Source: Geodermatophilus bullaregiensis
Lineage (GTDB): Bacteria > Actinomycetota > Actinomycetes > Mycobacteriales > Geodermatophilaceae
NCBI RefSeq assembly: GCF_016907675.1
Contig: NZ_JAFBCJ010000001.1
Span: 3,968,001-4,032,000 of the forward strand
Direction of reading: 5' to 3'
Length of the DNA: 64,000 nt
Below the pieces are notes generated by a model. The model had not been told where the DNA came from and ran no database searches. It worked only from the letters and a program-made list of their open reading frames with translations. This document shows positions 8,212-16,387 of the stretch, in pieces. The number at the start of each line of letters is the position of its first letter. Position 1 is the stretch's first letter. The position numbers and the translations under genes were made by a program.

Positions 8212-10065
8212 ATGGACCTCCGCGTGCTCCCCCACCTGCGCAGTCACCTGCCTGAGGGGCGGATGCTGCCCGGGGAGATCTGGCGGAGCCGTCACCTGCT
8301 GCTCGTGCGGGTGTCCGCGGTGCAGGCCGCCGGCATCGGCGTGATGGCGCTCGGTCTGGGCCGCTCGGTCCTGGCCGCCGTGCTCATGACGGCCGCCACG
8401 GCCTACCCGCTGGCCTTCACGCTGCTCCCCGGCGCAGGCCGCATGCTGCGGGCCGCCGGGACCACGGTGAGCCTGCTGACCGCTTCCGCGCTCCTCGTGC
8501 ACCTCCTGGAGGGGCTGACCGAGTCCCACTTCCACTTCTTCGTCGTCGTCGGCCTGGTCTCGCTGTACCAGAGCTGGGCGCCCTTCGGCCTGGCCCTGGG
8601 CGTGGTCGTGCTGCACCACGGGGTGCTCGGCACGCTGTTCCCGCACTCGGTGTTCGGACACGCCGCGGCCTACCACGACCCGTGGCTGTGGGCCCTCGTG
8701 CACGGCGCCTTCGTGCTGGCCGCGAGCCTGGCCCACCTGGCGTCCTGGCGGCTCAACGAGCAGCAGGGCCTGCGCGACCCGCTCACCGGGCTGGCCAACC
8801 GCACGCTGGTGCACGAGACCACCGAGCGACTGCTGGCCCGCCGCGGCGGCGCCGTCAGCGTGCTCTTCCTCGACCTCGACGACTTCAAGGACGTCAACGA
8901 CACCCGCGGCCACGCGGCCGGGGACCAGCTGCTCACCACGGTCTCCGAGCGGCTGCAGGCCTGCACCCGCTCCGGCGACGAGGTCGCGCGGCTGGGTGGC
9001 GACGAGTTCGCGATCGTCGTCGACGGCGGCGCCGAGGTGGCGACGGCGATCGGCGAGCGGGTGCTGGCCGCCCTCGCCGAGCCGGTCCTCGTCGGCGGGC
9101 GGCCCCTGACGGTGCACGTCAGCATCGGGGTGGCCGACTCCGCCACCGCCGGTGACCGCCGCGCCGGGACCCTGCTGCGCAACGCCGACCTGGCCATGTA
9201 CCAGGCCAAGTCGCAGGGCAAGAACCGCCTGGTCCGCTACGCGCCGGGCATGGCCCAGGCCGCGGAGGACAAGGCCACCCTGGCCGCCGACCTCGTCGCC
9301 GCGACCGCGGCCGGCCAGCTCGCCGTGCACTACCAGCCGACGGTGGCGCTGGCCGACGGCCGCACCACCGGCTACGAGGCGCTGCTGCGCTGGCACCACC
9401 CCGGGCGCGGGATGGTGCCGCCGGTGGAGTTCATCCCGATGGCCGAGGAGAGCGGCCACATCGTCGAGATCGGCCGCTGGGTGCTCGAGCAGGCGGTGCG
9501 CCAGGCGGCCGTCTGGACGGCGGAGTCCGGCCGCCCCGTCGGCATGGCGGTCAACCTCTCGCCGCGCCAGCTGGTCGACGACGACGTCGTCGGGCTGGTC
9601 GACGCCGTCCTCGCCCGGCACGGCCTGCCCGCCGGCCAGCTCACCCTGGAGGTGACCGAGGGCGTGCTGCTGCGCGACGTCGACCAGGTCGTCGACCAGC
9701 TGCGCGACCTGCGCGGGCTGGGTGTGCGGATCGCCATCGACGACTTCGGCACCGGCTACTCGAGCCTGTCCTACCTGCGCCGGCTACCCGCCGACATCGT
9801 CAAGATCGACCGCAGCTTCGTGCAGGACCTGGGCAGCGAGGGCCGCTCGACCACCCTGGTCGCCTCGATCATCGAGCTGGCCCGCAGCCTCCAGCTGGAG
9901 GTCGTCGCGGAGGGCGTCGAGACGCAGGAGCAGCACGCCGTGCTCGGCGACCTGGCCTGCTCGCACGCCCAGGGCTACCTGTTCGGCCGGCCGCAGCCCG
10001 CTCCCGCCCACGACCACACGCCGTCCGTCGTCCCCGCGCCCCGGACCCCGGTCGCCGTCGGCTGA
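8212..10065 (+). CDS. Membrane sensor GGDEF-EAL protein (c-di-GMP synthesis/breakdown)
   Basis: 617 residues. Residues 21-180 form a roughly six-TM sensor with conserved His (H97, H106, H135, H136, H164) that aligns without gaps to the sensor of the chemoreceptor at 60883. The GGDEF domain (about 185-350) has an intact RLGGDEFAIV active site and an RxxD inhibitory site (RSGD) five residues upstream. The EAL domain (about 365-610) has YEALLRWHHPGRG, NLSPRQL, EVTEG, DDFGTGYSSL and KIDRSFV. Both catalytic sites look intact, so the net activity cannot be predicted. The ATG at 8212 is chosen because it precedes the hydrophobic sensor directly. Confidence 0.9.
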   Translation: MDLRVLPHLRSHLPEGRMLPGEIWRSRHLLLVRVSAVQAAGIGVMALGLGRSVLAAVLMTAATAYPLAFTLLPGAGRMLRAAGTTVSLLTASALLVHLLEGLTESHFHFFVVVGLVSLYQSWAPFGLALGVVVLHHGVLGTLFPHSVFGHAAAYHDPWLWALVHGAFVLAASLAHLASWRLNEQQGLRDPLTGLANRTLVHETTERLLARRGGAVSVLFLDLDDFKDVNDTRGHAAGDQLLTTVSERLQACTRSGDEVARLGGDEFAIVVDGGAEVATAIGERVLAALAEPVLVGGRPLTVHVSIGVADSATAGDRRAGTLLRNADLAMYQAKSQGKNRLVRYAPGMAQAAEDKATLAADLVAATAAGQLAVHYQPTVALADGRTTGYEALLRWHHPGRGMVPPVEFIPMAEESGHIVEIGRWVLEQAVRQAAVWTAESGRPVGMAVNLSPRQLVDDDVVGLVDAVLARHGLPAGQLTLEVTEGVLLRDVDQVVDQLRDLRGLGVRIAIDDFGTGYSSLSYLRRLPADIVKIDRSFVQDLGSEGRSTTLVASIIELARSLQLEVVAEGVETQEQHAVLGDLACSHAQGYLFGRPQPAPAHDHTPSVVPAPRTPVAVG

Positions 10066-10084
10066 CCGGCCGCACACGACCGCA

Positions 10085-10155
10085 CCACTCCCACCACCAC
10101 TCCCACCACCACCACTCCCACCACCACCACTCCCACCACCACCACTCCCACCACC
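10085..10155. repeat. 15-bp tandem repeat CACTCCCACCACCAC
   Basis: Between the GGDEF-EAL stop and the next ATG, CACTCCCACCAC units recur about five times, three of them as perfect 15-mers. The plus strand is almost free of G here and the run ends about 16 bases before the strong SD of the gene at 10188. It could be a slippage-prone microsatellite affecting leader length, or an unstructured C-rich leader. The spacers are far too short for a CRISPR array. Confidence 0.8.
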
Positions 10156-10187
10156 GCAGCACCCCACCCACCAGGAGGTACACCGCC

Positions 10188-10799
10188 ATGACCACCCCAC
10201 CGTCGCTGCCGTCGCCGCCCCCCCAGGGGCCGGCCGGCTGGGTCCCGCCCGCCGGCCCGCCGGCCGCGCCGTACGCCGCTCCGCACGCCGCTGGGCCCGC
10301 CGGCTGGGGCCCGCCCGTCCCGCCCGCGACCCCGCCGTCCTGGCTGGCGGGCGTGCCGGCTGGCCCGTCCCCGGTCCCCGGACCGGCCGGGCCCGCCCGC
10401 AACCGGCGGCTGGTGGCCGGCGCCGCCGTGCTCGCCGTCGGCGTGCTCGTCACCACCGTGGTCCTTGCCGACAGCGGAGGGTCGACGACGCCGGGTGAGG
10501 TCGCCGTCGGGTACGTGGACGCGCTGCAGTCCGGGGACTACACGACCGCCTACCAGTCGCTGTGCCGCGAGGAGCGGGACGACTACGACGACGCGGACGA
10601 GTTCGCCGAGGACATGGACCACTACCTGGGCGGCCTGCTCAGCGCCCCCGGTCGTGTCGTCGAGGTCGAGCAGGACGGCGAGGGCTGGGAGGTCGACGTC
10701 CGCATCTCCACCGTGTTCGGCACTGACGAGACCCCGCTGGACGTCGTCGTGGAGGACGGCGAGCTCCGCGTCTGCGACGACCTGGCCGACTCCCTCTGA
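10188..10799 (+). CDS. Pro-rich single-pass membrane protein with small outer domain
   Basis: 203 residues: a cytoplasmic Pro/Gly/Ala-rich tail (1-70), a TM helix (about 73-92, LVAGAAVLAVGVLVTTVVL), then about 110 outer residues. The outer part (EVAVGYVDALQSGDYTTAYQ ... LCREERDDY ... GWEVDVRISTVF) resembles the DUF4878/NTF2-like lumazine-type small domains often attached to such anchors. It is strongly acidic (DDYDDADEFAEDMD). A very good SD (AGGAGG, 10173-10178) fixes the ATG at 10188. Function unknown; possibly a lipid- or wall-associated accessory protein. Confidence 0.75.
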   Translation: MTTPPSLPSPPPQGPAGWVPPAGPPAAPYAAPHAAGPAGWGPPVPPATPPSWLAGVPAGPSPVPGPAGPARNRRLVAGAAVLAVGVLVTTVVLADSGGSTTPGEVAVGYVDALQSGDYTTAYQSLCREERDDYDDADEFAEDMDHYLGGLLSAPGRVVEVEQDGEGWEVDVRISTVFGTDETPLDVVVEDGELRVCDDLADSL

Positions 10800-10851
10800 G
10801 CCGCACGGCCCCGGGCCCGGCGCACGGGCAGCCTGCGCGCCGGACCCCTCC

Positions 10852-10912
10852 CGCGAGATCGGCGATGTCGTCGTCATCAGACGCTGATGACGACGACATC
10901 GCCGATCTCGCG
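10852..10912. terminator. 61-nt perfect hairpin between convergent genes
   Basis: Two perfectly complementary 29-base arms (10852-10880 and 10884-10912) are separated by the three-base loop ACG. The arm begins CGCGAGATCGGCGATGTCG. It sits between the convergent genes ending at 10799 and 10915, two bases from the fbiC stop, as a bidirectional terminator should. No U-run is visible, as usual at this GC. A 17-base part of the arm recurs, with one mismatch, at 3071-3087. Confidence 0.75.
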
Positions 10913-10914
10913 CG

Positions 10915-13518
10915 TCAGGTGGGGGCGATCGAGAGGGTGAGGCGGCGGCGGCCCTCGTCGGAGCGGGCGGTGGCCATCCGCTCGGCCGACGGCGTCCCGT
11001 ACTCGGTGGTGCGCTGCCGCGCGGGCCGGCCGATGGACGCCGCGACCGCCTCGAGCTCGGCGATGGTCTTCAGCGAGCCGTTCTCGCTGCCGGCCATCCG
11101 GCTGATCGTCTCCTCCATCAGGGTGCCGCCGAGGTCGTTCGCGCCGCCCTGCAGCACCGCCCGCGTGCCGGCCTCGCCGAGCTTGACCCACGACGTCTGG
11201 ACGTTCCGGATCCGCCCGTGCAGCAGCAGCCGGGCCACGGCGTGCACCGCCCGGTTCTCCCGCACCGTCGGGCCCGGCCGGGCCACGCCGGCGAGGTAGA
11301 TCGGCGCGTTGTGGTGCACGAACGGCAGCAGCACGAACTCGCTGAACCCGCCGGTCTCGTCCTGCACCGCGGCCAGCGTGCGCAGGTGCGCCACCCAGTG
11401 CGCGGGGGTGTCGACGTGGCCGTACATCATCGTCGACGTCGTCGGCAGGCCCACCCGGTGCGCCGTCCGCACGATCTCCAGCCAGGTCGCCGCGGGCAGC
11501 TTCCCCTTCGTCAGCACCCAGCGGACGTCGTCGTCGAGGATCTCCGCCGCCGTCCCCGGCACGCTGTCGAGCCCGGCCTCCTTCGCCGCGGTGAGGAAGT
11601 CGGCGAACGACAGCCCGGTGCGGGCTGCCGCGTTGACGATCTCCATGGGGGAGAAGGCGTGCAGGTGGATGCCGGGCTGCCGCCGCTTCACCTCGCCGAT
11701 CAGGTCGAGGTAGGCGCTGCCGGGCAGGTCGGGGTGGATGCCGCCCTGCATGCAGATCTCGGTGGCGCCGGCGGCCCACGCCTGGTCCACCCGGTCGCCG
11801 ACCTCGGTCAGCGAGAGCGTGTAGGCGTCGGCGTCGGTGCGCCGCTGGGCGAAGGCGCAGAACCGGCAGCCGGTGTAGCAGACGTTGGTGAAGTTGATGT
11901 TCCGGTTGACGACGTAGGTGACGTCGTCGCCGGTGACGTCGCGGCGGACGGCGTCGGCCAGCGCGCACAGCGCCCCGAGGTCGGGGCCGTCGGCGCCGAG
12001 CAGCGCCAGGTACTGCGCGTCGGAGAGGCCGGCCGGGTCGCGCTCGGCGGCCCGCAGCGCGGCGTGCACCTCGGGGTCGCCGACGGCCAGCGCGGTGCTG
12101 TGCCCGTCGCGCGCGGCCGTCGTCCGGTCGCGCAGCTCGGCCCAGTCGCCGTAGACGGCGTCGAAGTCGCTGCGCCGGTCGGCGGTGCGCCCGACGGTGT
12201 CCACCTCGACGTGCAGGTCGGTCCGGCCGGTCGACACCCAGGCCTCGTCGGGCTCCTGCCACGGCAGCCCGGCCGGGATCCGGCCCTCGACCGCCAGCCC
12301 GTCCGGGCCGGCCAGCGCGGCCACGTGCGGGCGCACCCGCGGGTCGAGCCACGGCTCGGGGGACAGCACGTAGGGCGGCTGGGCGGCCAGCCGCTCGCGC
12401 AGGGCGAAGCCCCCTTCGGCGGTGAGCGCGGCGAGCTCGTCGACGTGCGGCCAGGGCCGCTCGGGGTTGACGTGGTCGGGCGTGAGGGGGGAGACCCCGC
12501 CCCAGTCGTCGACGCCGGCGCGCAGCAGCAGGCCCAGCTCGGTGGAGTCGCTCAGGTTCGGCGGGGCCTGCACCCGCGCCCGGGGGCCCAGCAGCAGCCG
12601 GGTGACGGCGACGGCGGCCACGTACTCCTGCAGCGCCAGGTCGTCGTGCGCGGCCATCGCGGTGCGCGGCTTGGCGCGGAAGTTCTGGACGATGACCTCC
12701 TGCACGTGCCCGTGGCGCTGGTGCGCGGCCCGGATCCGCAGGACGGCGTCGACTCGCTCGGCCGGCGTCTCGCCGATGCCCAGCAGCACGCCGGTGGTGA
12801 ACGGGACGGCGGAGCGGCCGGCGTCCTCGAGCACCCGCAGCCGCACCGCGGGCTCCTTGTCGGGGCTGCCGAAGTGGGGGCCGCCGGGCTGCGACCACAG
12901 CCGGGTCGCCGTCGTCTCGAGCATCATCCCCATCGACGCCGAGACCGGCTTGAGCCGCTGGACCTCCTCCCACGTCAGCACGCCGGGGTTGAGGTGGGGG
13001 AGCAGCCCGGTCTCCTCCAGCACCCGGATGGCCATGGCCCGCAGGTAGCCGAGCGTGGAGTCGAAGCCGTGCGCCGCCAGCCACTCGGCCGCGACCGGCC
13101 AGCGGTCCTCCGGGCGGTCGCCGAGGGTGAACAGCGCCTCCTTGCACCCCAGGGCCGCGCCGGCGCGGGCGACGTCGAGCACCTCGTCGGGGGAGAGGAA
13201 CGGCGCCTTGCCCTGGGCCCGGAGCTGCCCGGGCGTGGTGACGAACGTGCAGTAGTGGCAGCGGTCGCGGCACAGGTGGGTGAGCGGGATGAACACCTTG
13301 CGGCTGTAGGTGACGATCCCCGCGCGCCCGGCCGAGGCCAGCCCGGCGTCGCGCACCCGGGAGGCGGCGGTGAGCAGCCGGTCCAGCGGCGCGCCCTCAC
13401 CCAGCCCGCGGGCCGACAGCAGGATCTCGGCCTCGCCGGCGTCGAGGGTCACCCCCCGCTCGGCACGGGCGAGGGCGCGCCGGAGCGCGGACGGCACGGG
13501 GGTCTGCGGCTGGCTCAT
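10915..13518 (-). CDS. fbiC: FO synthase (bifunctional CofG/CofH), coenzyme F420 biosynthesis
   Basis: An 867-residue fusion of two radical-SAM enzymes that together make 7,8-didemethyl-8-hydroxy-5-deazariboflavin (FO) from tyrosine and a ribityl-uracil. Each half has its CX3CX2C cluster motif: CRDRCHYC in the CofG half (about residue 83) and CYTGCRFC in the CofH half (about residue 550). The length matches mycobacterial FbiC. The start is ATG 13518, with a GTG directly before it at 13521; neither has a clear SD. A flavin-reductase-domain gene lies 54 bp upstream on the same strand. Its presence implies F420-dependent enzymes in this organism. Confidence 0.96.
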   Translation of the reverse strand: MSQPQTPVPSALRRALARAERGVTLDAGEAEILLSARGLGEGAPLDRLLTAASRVRDAGLASAGRAGIVTYSRKVFIPLTHLCRDRCHYCTFVTTPGQLRAQGKAPFLSPDEVLDVARAGAALGCKEALFTLGDRPEDRWPVAAEWLAAHGFDSTLGYLRAMAIRVLEETGLLPHLNPGVLTWEEVQRLKPVSASMGMMLETTATRLWSQPGGPHFGSPDKEPAVRLRVLEDAGRSAVPFTTGVLLGIGETPAERVDAVLRIRAAHQRHGHVQEVIVQNFRAKPRTAMAAHDDLALQEYVAAVAVTRLLLGPRARVQAPPNLSDSTELGLLLRAGVDDWGGVSPLTPDHVNPERPWPHVDELAALTAEGGFALRERLAAQPPYVLSPEPWLDPRVRPHVAALAGPDGLAVEGRIPAGLPWQEPDEAWVSTGRTDLHVEVDTVGRTADRRSDFDAVYGDWAELRDRTTAARDGHSTALAVGDPEVHAALRAAERDPAGLSDAQYLALLGADGPDLGALCALADAVRRDVTGDDVTYVVNRNINFTNVCYTGCRFCAFAQRRTDADAYTLSLTEVGDRVDQAWAAGATEICMQGGIHPDLPGSAYLDLIGEVKRRQPGIHLHAFSPMEIVNAAARTGLSFADFLTAAKEAGLDSVPGTAAEILDDDVRWVLTKGKLPAATWLEIVRTAHRVGLPTTSTMMYGHVDTPAHWVAHLRTLAAVQDETGGFSEFVLLPFVHHNAPIYLAGVARPGPTVRENRAVHAVARLLLHGRIRNVQTSWVKLGEAGTRAVLQGGANDLGGTLMEETISRMAGSENGSLKTIAELEAVAASIGRPARQRTTEYGTPSAERMATARSDEGRRRLTLSIAPT

Positions 13519-13575
13519 CACCCGCGAACGTAGTCCGGGCGGCCGGCCGTGCGGACGGGACGGGCCTCCGTCGCG

Positions 13576-14079
13576 CTACCGGGTCCCCGGGGCGTCGACG
13601 TAGCGGCCGCGGAGGCGGAGCAGGGGCGCGGCGTCGGGGCGCAGCACCGGGACGTCGTCGACGAGCAGCAGCGCGAGCACGTGGTCGCCGGCCGGGACGA
13701 GGCGGTCGAGCCGGCAGTCCAGCGCGACGACGCCGCCGTCGAGCACGATCGCGTCGCTGCCGGCCGCCCGCGACCACGGCACCGACTCCAGCAGGTGCCG
13801 CGCGCCGGGCCGGCCGGCCGAGGAGAAGCGGCTGGCCAGGATCGCCTGCCCGGCCGCCAGCACGGTGAGCGCGCAGCTGCCCACCGCCTCGAGCACCTCG
13901 GCCGGGTAGCCCTCGGCGGTCAGGCCGACGGCGACCAGCGGCGGGTCGGCCGACACGCTCATCACCGAGGTGACCGTGGTCCCGACGTCGTCGGTGTCGT
14001 CGCGGACGGTCATCAGCGCGACCCCGGCGGCGTACTGGCGCAGCGCGGCGGCGTAGGCGACGGCGTCGACGGAGGCCAT
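13576..14079 (-). CDS. Flavin reductase-domain (FMN-binding) protein
   Basis: 167 residues covering one flavin-reductase-like domain (PF01613). Signature pieces are QYAAGVALMTV, TSVMSVSADPPLVAVGL near the flavin phosphate site, and GVVALDCRLDRLVPAGDHVL toward the end. Such proteins reduce FMN or FAD with NAD(P)H, often to feed a monooxygenase. It precedes fbiC on the same strand with a 54-bp gap, so co-transcription is possible. It is divergent from the disulfide reductase at 14115 with only 35 bp between starts. Whether it uses F420 is not shown by the sequence. Confidence 0.85.
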   Translation of the reverse strand: MASVDAVAYAAALRQYAAGVALMTVRDDTDDVGTTVTSVMSVSADPPLVAVGLTAEGYPAEVLEAVGSCALTVLAAGQAILASRFSSAGRPGARHLLESVPWSRAAGSDAIVLDGGVVALDCRLDRLVPAGDHVLALLLVDDVPVLRPDAAPLLRLRGRYVDAPGTR

Positions 14080-14114
14080 GGCGGCCAGTCGACCACACGA
14101 CGAGGATCACGCCC

Positions 14115-15539
14115 GTGAGCAGCTCAGGGGAGAAGACCTACGACGTCGTCGTGCTCGGCGCCGGCTCGACGGGGGAGAACGTGGCCGACGTCGTCGTCCG
14201 CGGCGGGCTGAGCGCGGCCCTGGTGGAGGAGCACCTGGTCGGCGGCGAGTGCTCGTACTACGCGTGCATGCCGAGCAAGGCGCTGATCCGCGGCACCGAG
14301 GCCATCGAGGAGGCGAGGGCGGTCAAGGGCGCGGCGGCCGCCGTGACCGGGGAGCAGGACGTCGCCGCCACCTTGGAGCGCCGCGACTCCTTCACGCACG
14401 ACTGGGACGACGCCTCGCAGGTGGAGTGGGTCGAGGGCGCGGGCATCGACCTGCTCCGCGGCACCGCCCGGCTCGACGGCGAGCGCGTCGTCGTCGTCAC
14501 CGGGCCCGACGGCGGGACGACGCGGCTGACCGCCCGGCACGCCGTCGCCGTGTGCACCGGGTCCGCCGCCGCCGTCCCGCCGGTCGAGGGCCTGCCCGAC
14601 GTGCAGCCGTGGACGCCGCGCGAGGCGACCAGCGCCAAGGAGGCGCCCCGCCGGCTGCTCGTGGTCGGCGGCGGCTACGTCGGCTGCGAGATGTCCTTCG
14701 CGTGGAACGCCCTCGGCTCGCAGGTGACCCTGCTGCAGCGCGGGCCGCGGCTGCTCCCCGGCGCCGAGCCGCAGGCCGGCGAGGCGGTGCTCGCCTCGCT
14801 GCGCGACCGCGGCGTCGACGTCCGGCTCGGCGCCGACGTGCGGGCCGCCCGCCGGGAGGACGACGAGGTGGTCCTGGTCACCGCCGAGGGTGAGCTGCGC
14901 GGCGACGAGGTGCTGGTCGCCGTGGGCCGGCAGGCGCGCACCACCGGCATCGGTGTCGACACCGTCGGCCTCGAGCCCGGCCGCTACCTCGACGTCGACG
15001 ACACCCTGCAGGTCCGCGGCCTGCCCTGGCTCTACGGCGTCGGCGACGTCAACGGCCGCCGGCAGCTGACCCACATGGGCAAGTACCAGGCCCGCCAGGC
15101 CGGCGCGGCGATCGTGGCCCGCGCCCGCGGCGAGCAGGTCGCCGTCGAGGACTGGTCGCCGTACACCGCGACCGCCGACCGTGCCGCCACACCGTCGGTC
15201 GTGTTCACCGACCCGCAGGTGGCCAGCGTGGGCCTGACCAGCGCGCAGGCGCGCGAGTCGGGCCGGCCGCACCGCGTCGTCGAGTACCCGATCGGCTCGG
15301 TGGCCGGCGCCGCGCTGTTCGCCGACGACTACGAGGGGACGGCGATCGCCGTGGTCGACCCCGAGCGCGAGGTGCTGCTCGGCGTGACCTTCGTCGGCCC
15401 GGCGGTGGCCGAGCTGCTGCAGGCGGCGACGGTCGCCGTCGTCGGGGAGGTGCCGATCGCCCGGCTCTGGCACGCCGTCCCCGCCTACCCCACGGTCAGC
15501 GAGGTCTGGCTGCGGCTGCTGGAGACCTGGCGCGGCTGA
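14115..15539 (+). CDS. FAD-dependent pyridine nucleotide-disulfide oxidoreductase
   Basis: A 474-residue class I disulfide reductase. The FAD-binding start is YDVVVLGAGSTGENVADVVV. The redox pair is CX4C in GGECSYYACMPSKALIR. The NAD(P)-binding loop is LLVVGGGYVGCEMSFAWNAL, the second FAD block is WLYGVGDVNGRRQLTHMGKY, and the C-terminal dimer-interface acid/base is HAVPAYPTVSE. It is related to dihydrolipoamide dehydrogenase and mercuric reductase, but the CSYYAC variant belongs to a distinct actinobacterial group of unknown substrate. No lipoyl or heavy-metal domain is attached and no partner gene is adjacent. The GTG start is at 14115. Confidence 0.88.
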   Translation: MSSSGEKTYDVVVLGAGSTGENVADVVVRGGLSAALVEEHLVGGECSYYACMPSKALIRGTEAIEEARAVKGAAAAVTGEQDVAATLERRDSFTHDWDDASQVEWVEGAGIDLLRGTARLDGERVVVVTGPDGGTTRLTARHAVAVCTGSAAAVPPVEGLPDVQPWTPREATSAKEAPRRLLVVGGGYVGCEMSFAWNALGSQVTLLQRGPRLLPGAEPQAGEAVLASLRDRGVDVRLGADVRAARREDDEVVLVTAEGELRGDEVLVAVGRQARTTGIGVDTVGLEPGRYLDVDDTLQVRGLPWLYGVGDVNGRRQLTHMGKYQARQAGAAIVARARGEQVAVEDWSPYTATADRAATPSVVFTDPQVASVGLTSAQARESGRPHRVVEYPIGSVAGAALFADDYEGTAIAVVDPEREVLLGVTFVGPAVAELLQAATVAVVGEVPIARLWHAVPAYPTVSEVWLRLLETWRG

Positions 15540-15567
15540 CGCCGGGGGGTCGTGCTGGAGTGGAGGG

Positions 15568-16362
15568 GTGCCCGTCCCGTCCCACCGTTCCCGGCGCCGC
15601 TACGTCGCCCTCGGCGACTCCTTCACCGAGGGGCTGGCCGACCCCGACCCGGAGCGTCCCGGCGGGTACCGCGGCTGGGCCGACCGGCTCGCCGGGCACC
15701 TGGCGGCGGCGCGGCCGGACGTCGACGTCGAGTACGCCAACCTCGCGATCCGGGGGCGGCTGCTGCCGCAGGTGCTCGCCGAGCAGGTGCCGGTGGCCCG
15801 GGCCGCGCGGCCGGACCTGGTCAGCCTGGTGGCCGGCGGCAACGACCTGCTGCGCCCGGGCGCCGACCCCGACCGGCTGGCCGCGGCCCTGGAGGAGGCG
15901 GTGGCCGGCTTCCGCAGCGACGGCGCCGACGTGCTGCTGGCCACCGGCGTCGACCCGCGGCTGACGCCGATCATCCGGCGCACCCGCGGCCGGGTCGCCG
16001 TCTTCAACGCCTCGCTGTGGTCGATCGCCGCGCGGCATGGCGCCGTCGTCCTCGACCAGTGGGGCGCCGACTGGCTGCAGGACTGGCGGCTGTGGGACGG
16101 CGACCGGATCCACCTCACCGCCGAGGGGCACCGGCGCATCGCGCTGGCCGCGGCCGCGGCGCTCGGCGTCCCGGTCGACGACGGCGGCGACTGGCGCACC
16201 CCGCTGCCGCCCGCGCCACCGCGGGCGCTGCGCGTGGCGCTGGCCGAGGAGGCCGCCTGGCTGCGCGGCTTCGTCGCCCCGTGGATCGCCCGCCGGCTGC
16301 GCGGCCGCTCGTCCGGCGACGGCCGGGAACCCAAGCGCCCGGTCCCGCTGACGCCGGCGTAG
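15568..16362 (+). CDS. SGNH/GDSL-family hydrolase
   Basis: A 264-residue SGNH esterase. Block I has the catalytic Ser in VALGDSFTEGL, the oxyanion Gly/Asn appear in YANLAIRGR and VAGGNDLLRPG, and the catalytic Asp-His pair is DRIHLTAEGH. No signal peptide is seen (VPVPSHRSRRRY), so it is probably cytosolic, with a basic extended C-terminus (ARRLRGRSSGDGREPKR). Physiological ester unknown; related actinobacterial enzymes act on small acyl or acetyl esters. It follows the disulfide reductase by 28 bp and may share its transcript. The GTG start is at 15568. Confidence 0.9.
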   Translation: MPVPSHRSRRRYVALGDSFTEGLADPDPERPGGYRGWADRLAGHLAAARPDVDVEYANLAIRGRLLPQVLAEQVPVARAARPDLVSLVAGGNDLLRPGADPDRLAAALEEAVAGFRSDGADVLLATGVDPRLTPIIRRTRGRVAVFNASLWSIAARHGAVVLDQWGADWLQDWRLWDGDRIHLTAEGHRRIALAAAAALGVPVDDGGDWRTPLPPAPPRALRVALAEEAAWLRGFVAPWIARRLRGRSSGDGREPKRPVPLTPA

Positions 16363-16387
16363 GGAACCTCCGCGGAGGTGCACGGCT

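Noticed and set aside
10085-10155. Possible CRISPR array
   Set aside because: 15-bp units are directly adjacent without spacers, and no cas gene is present.
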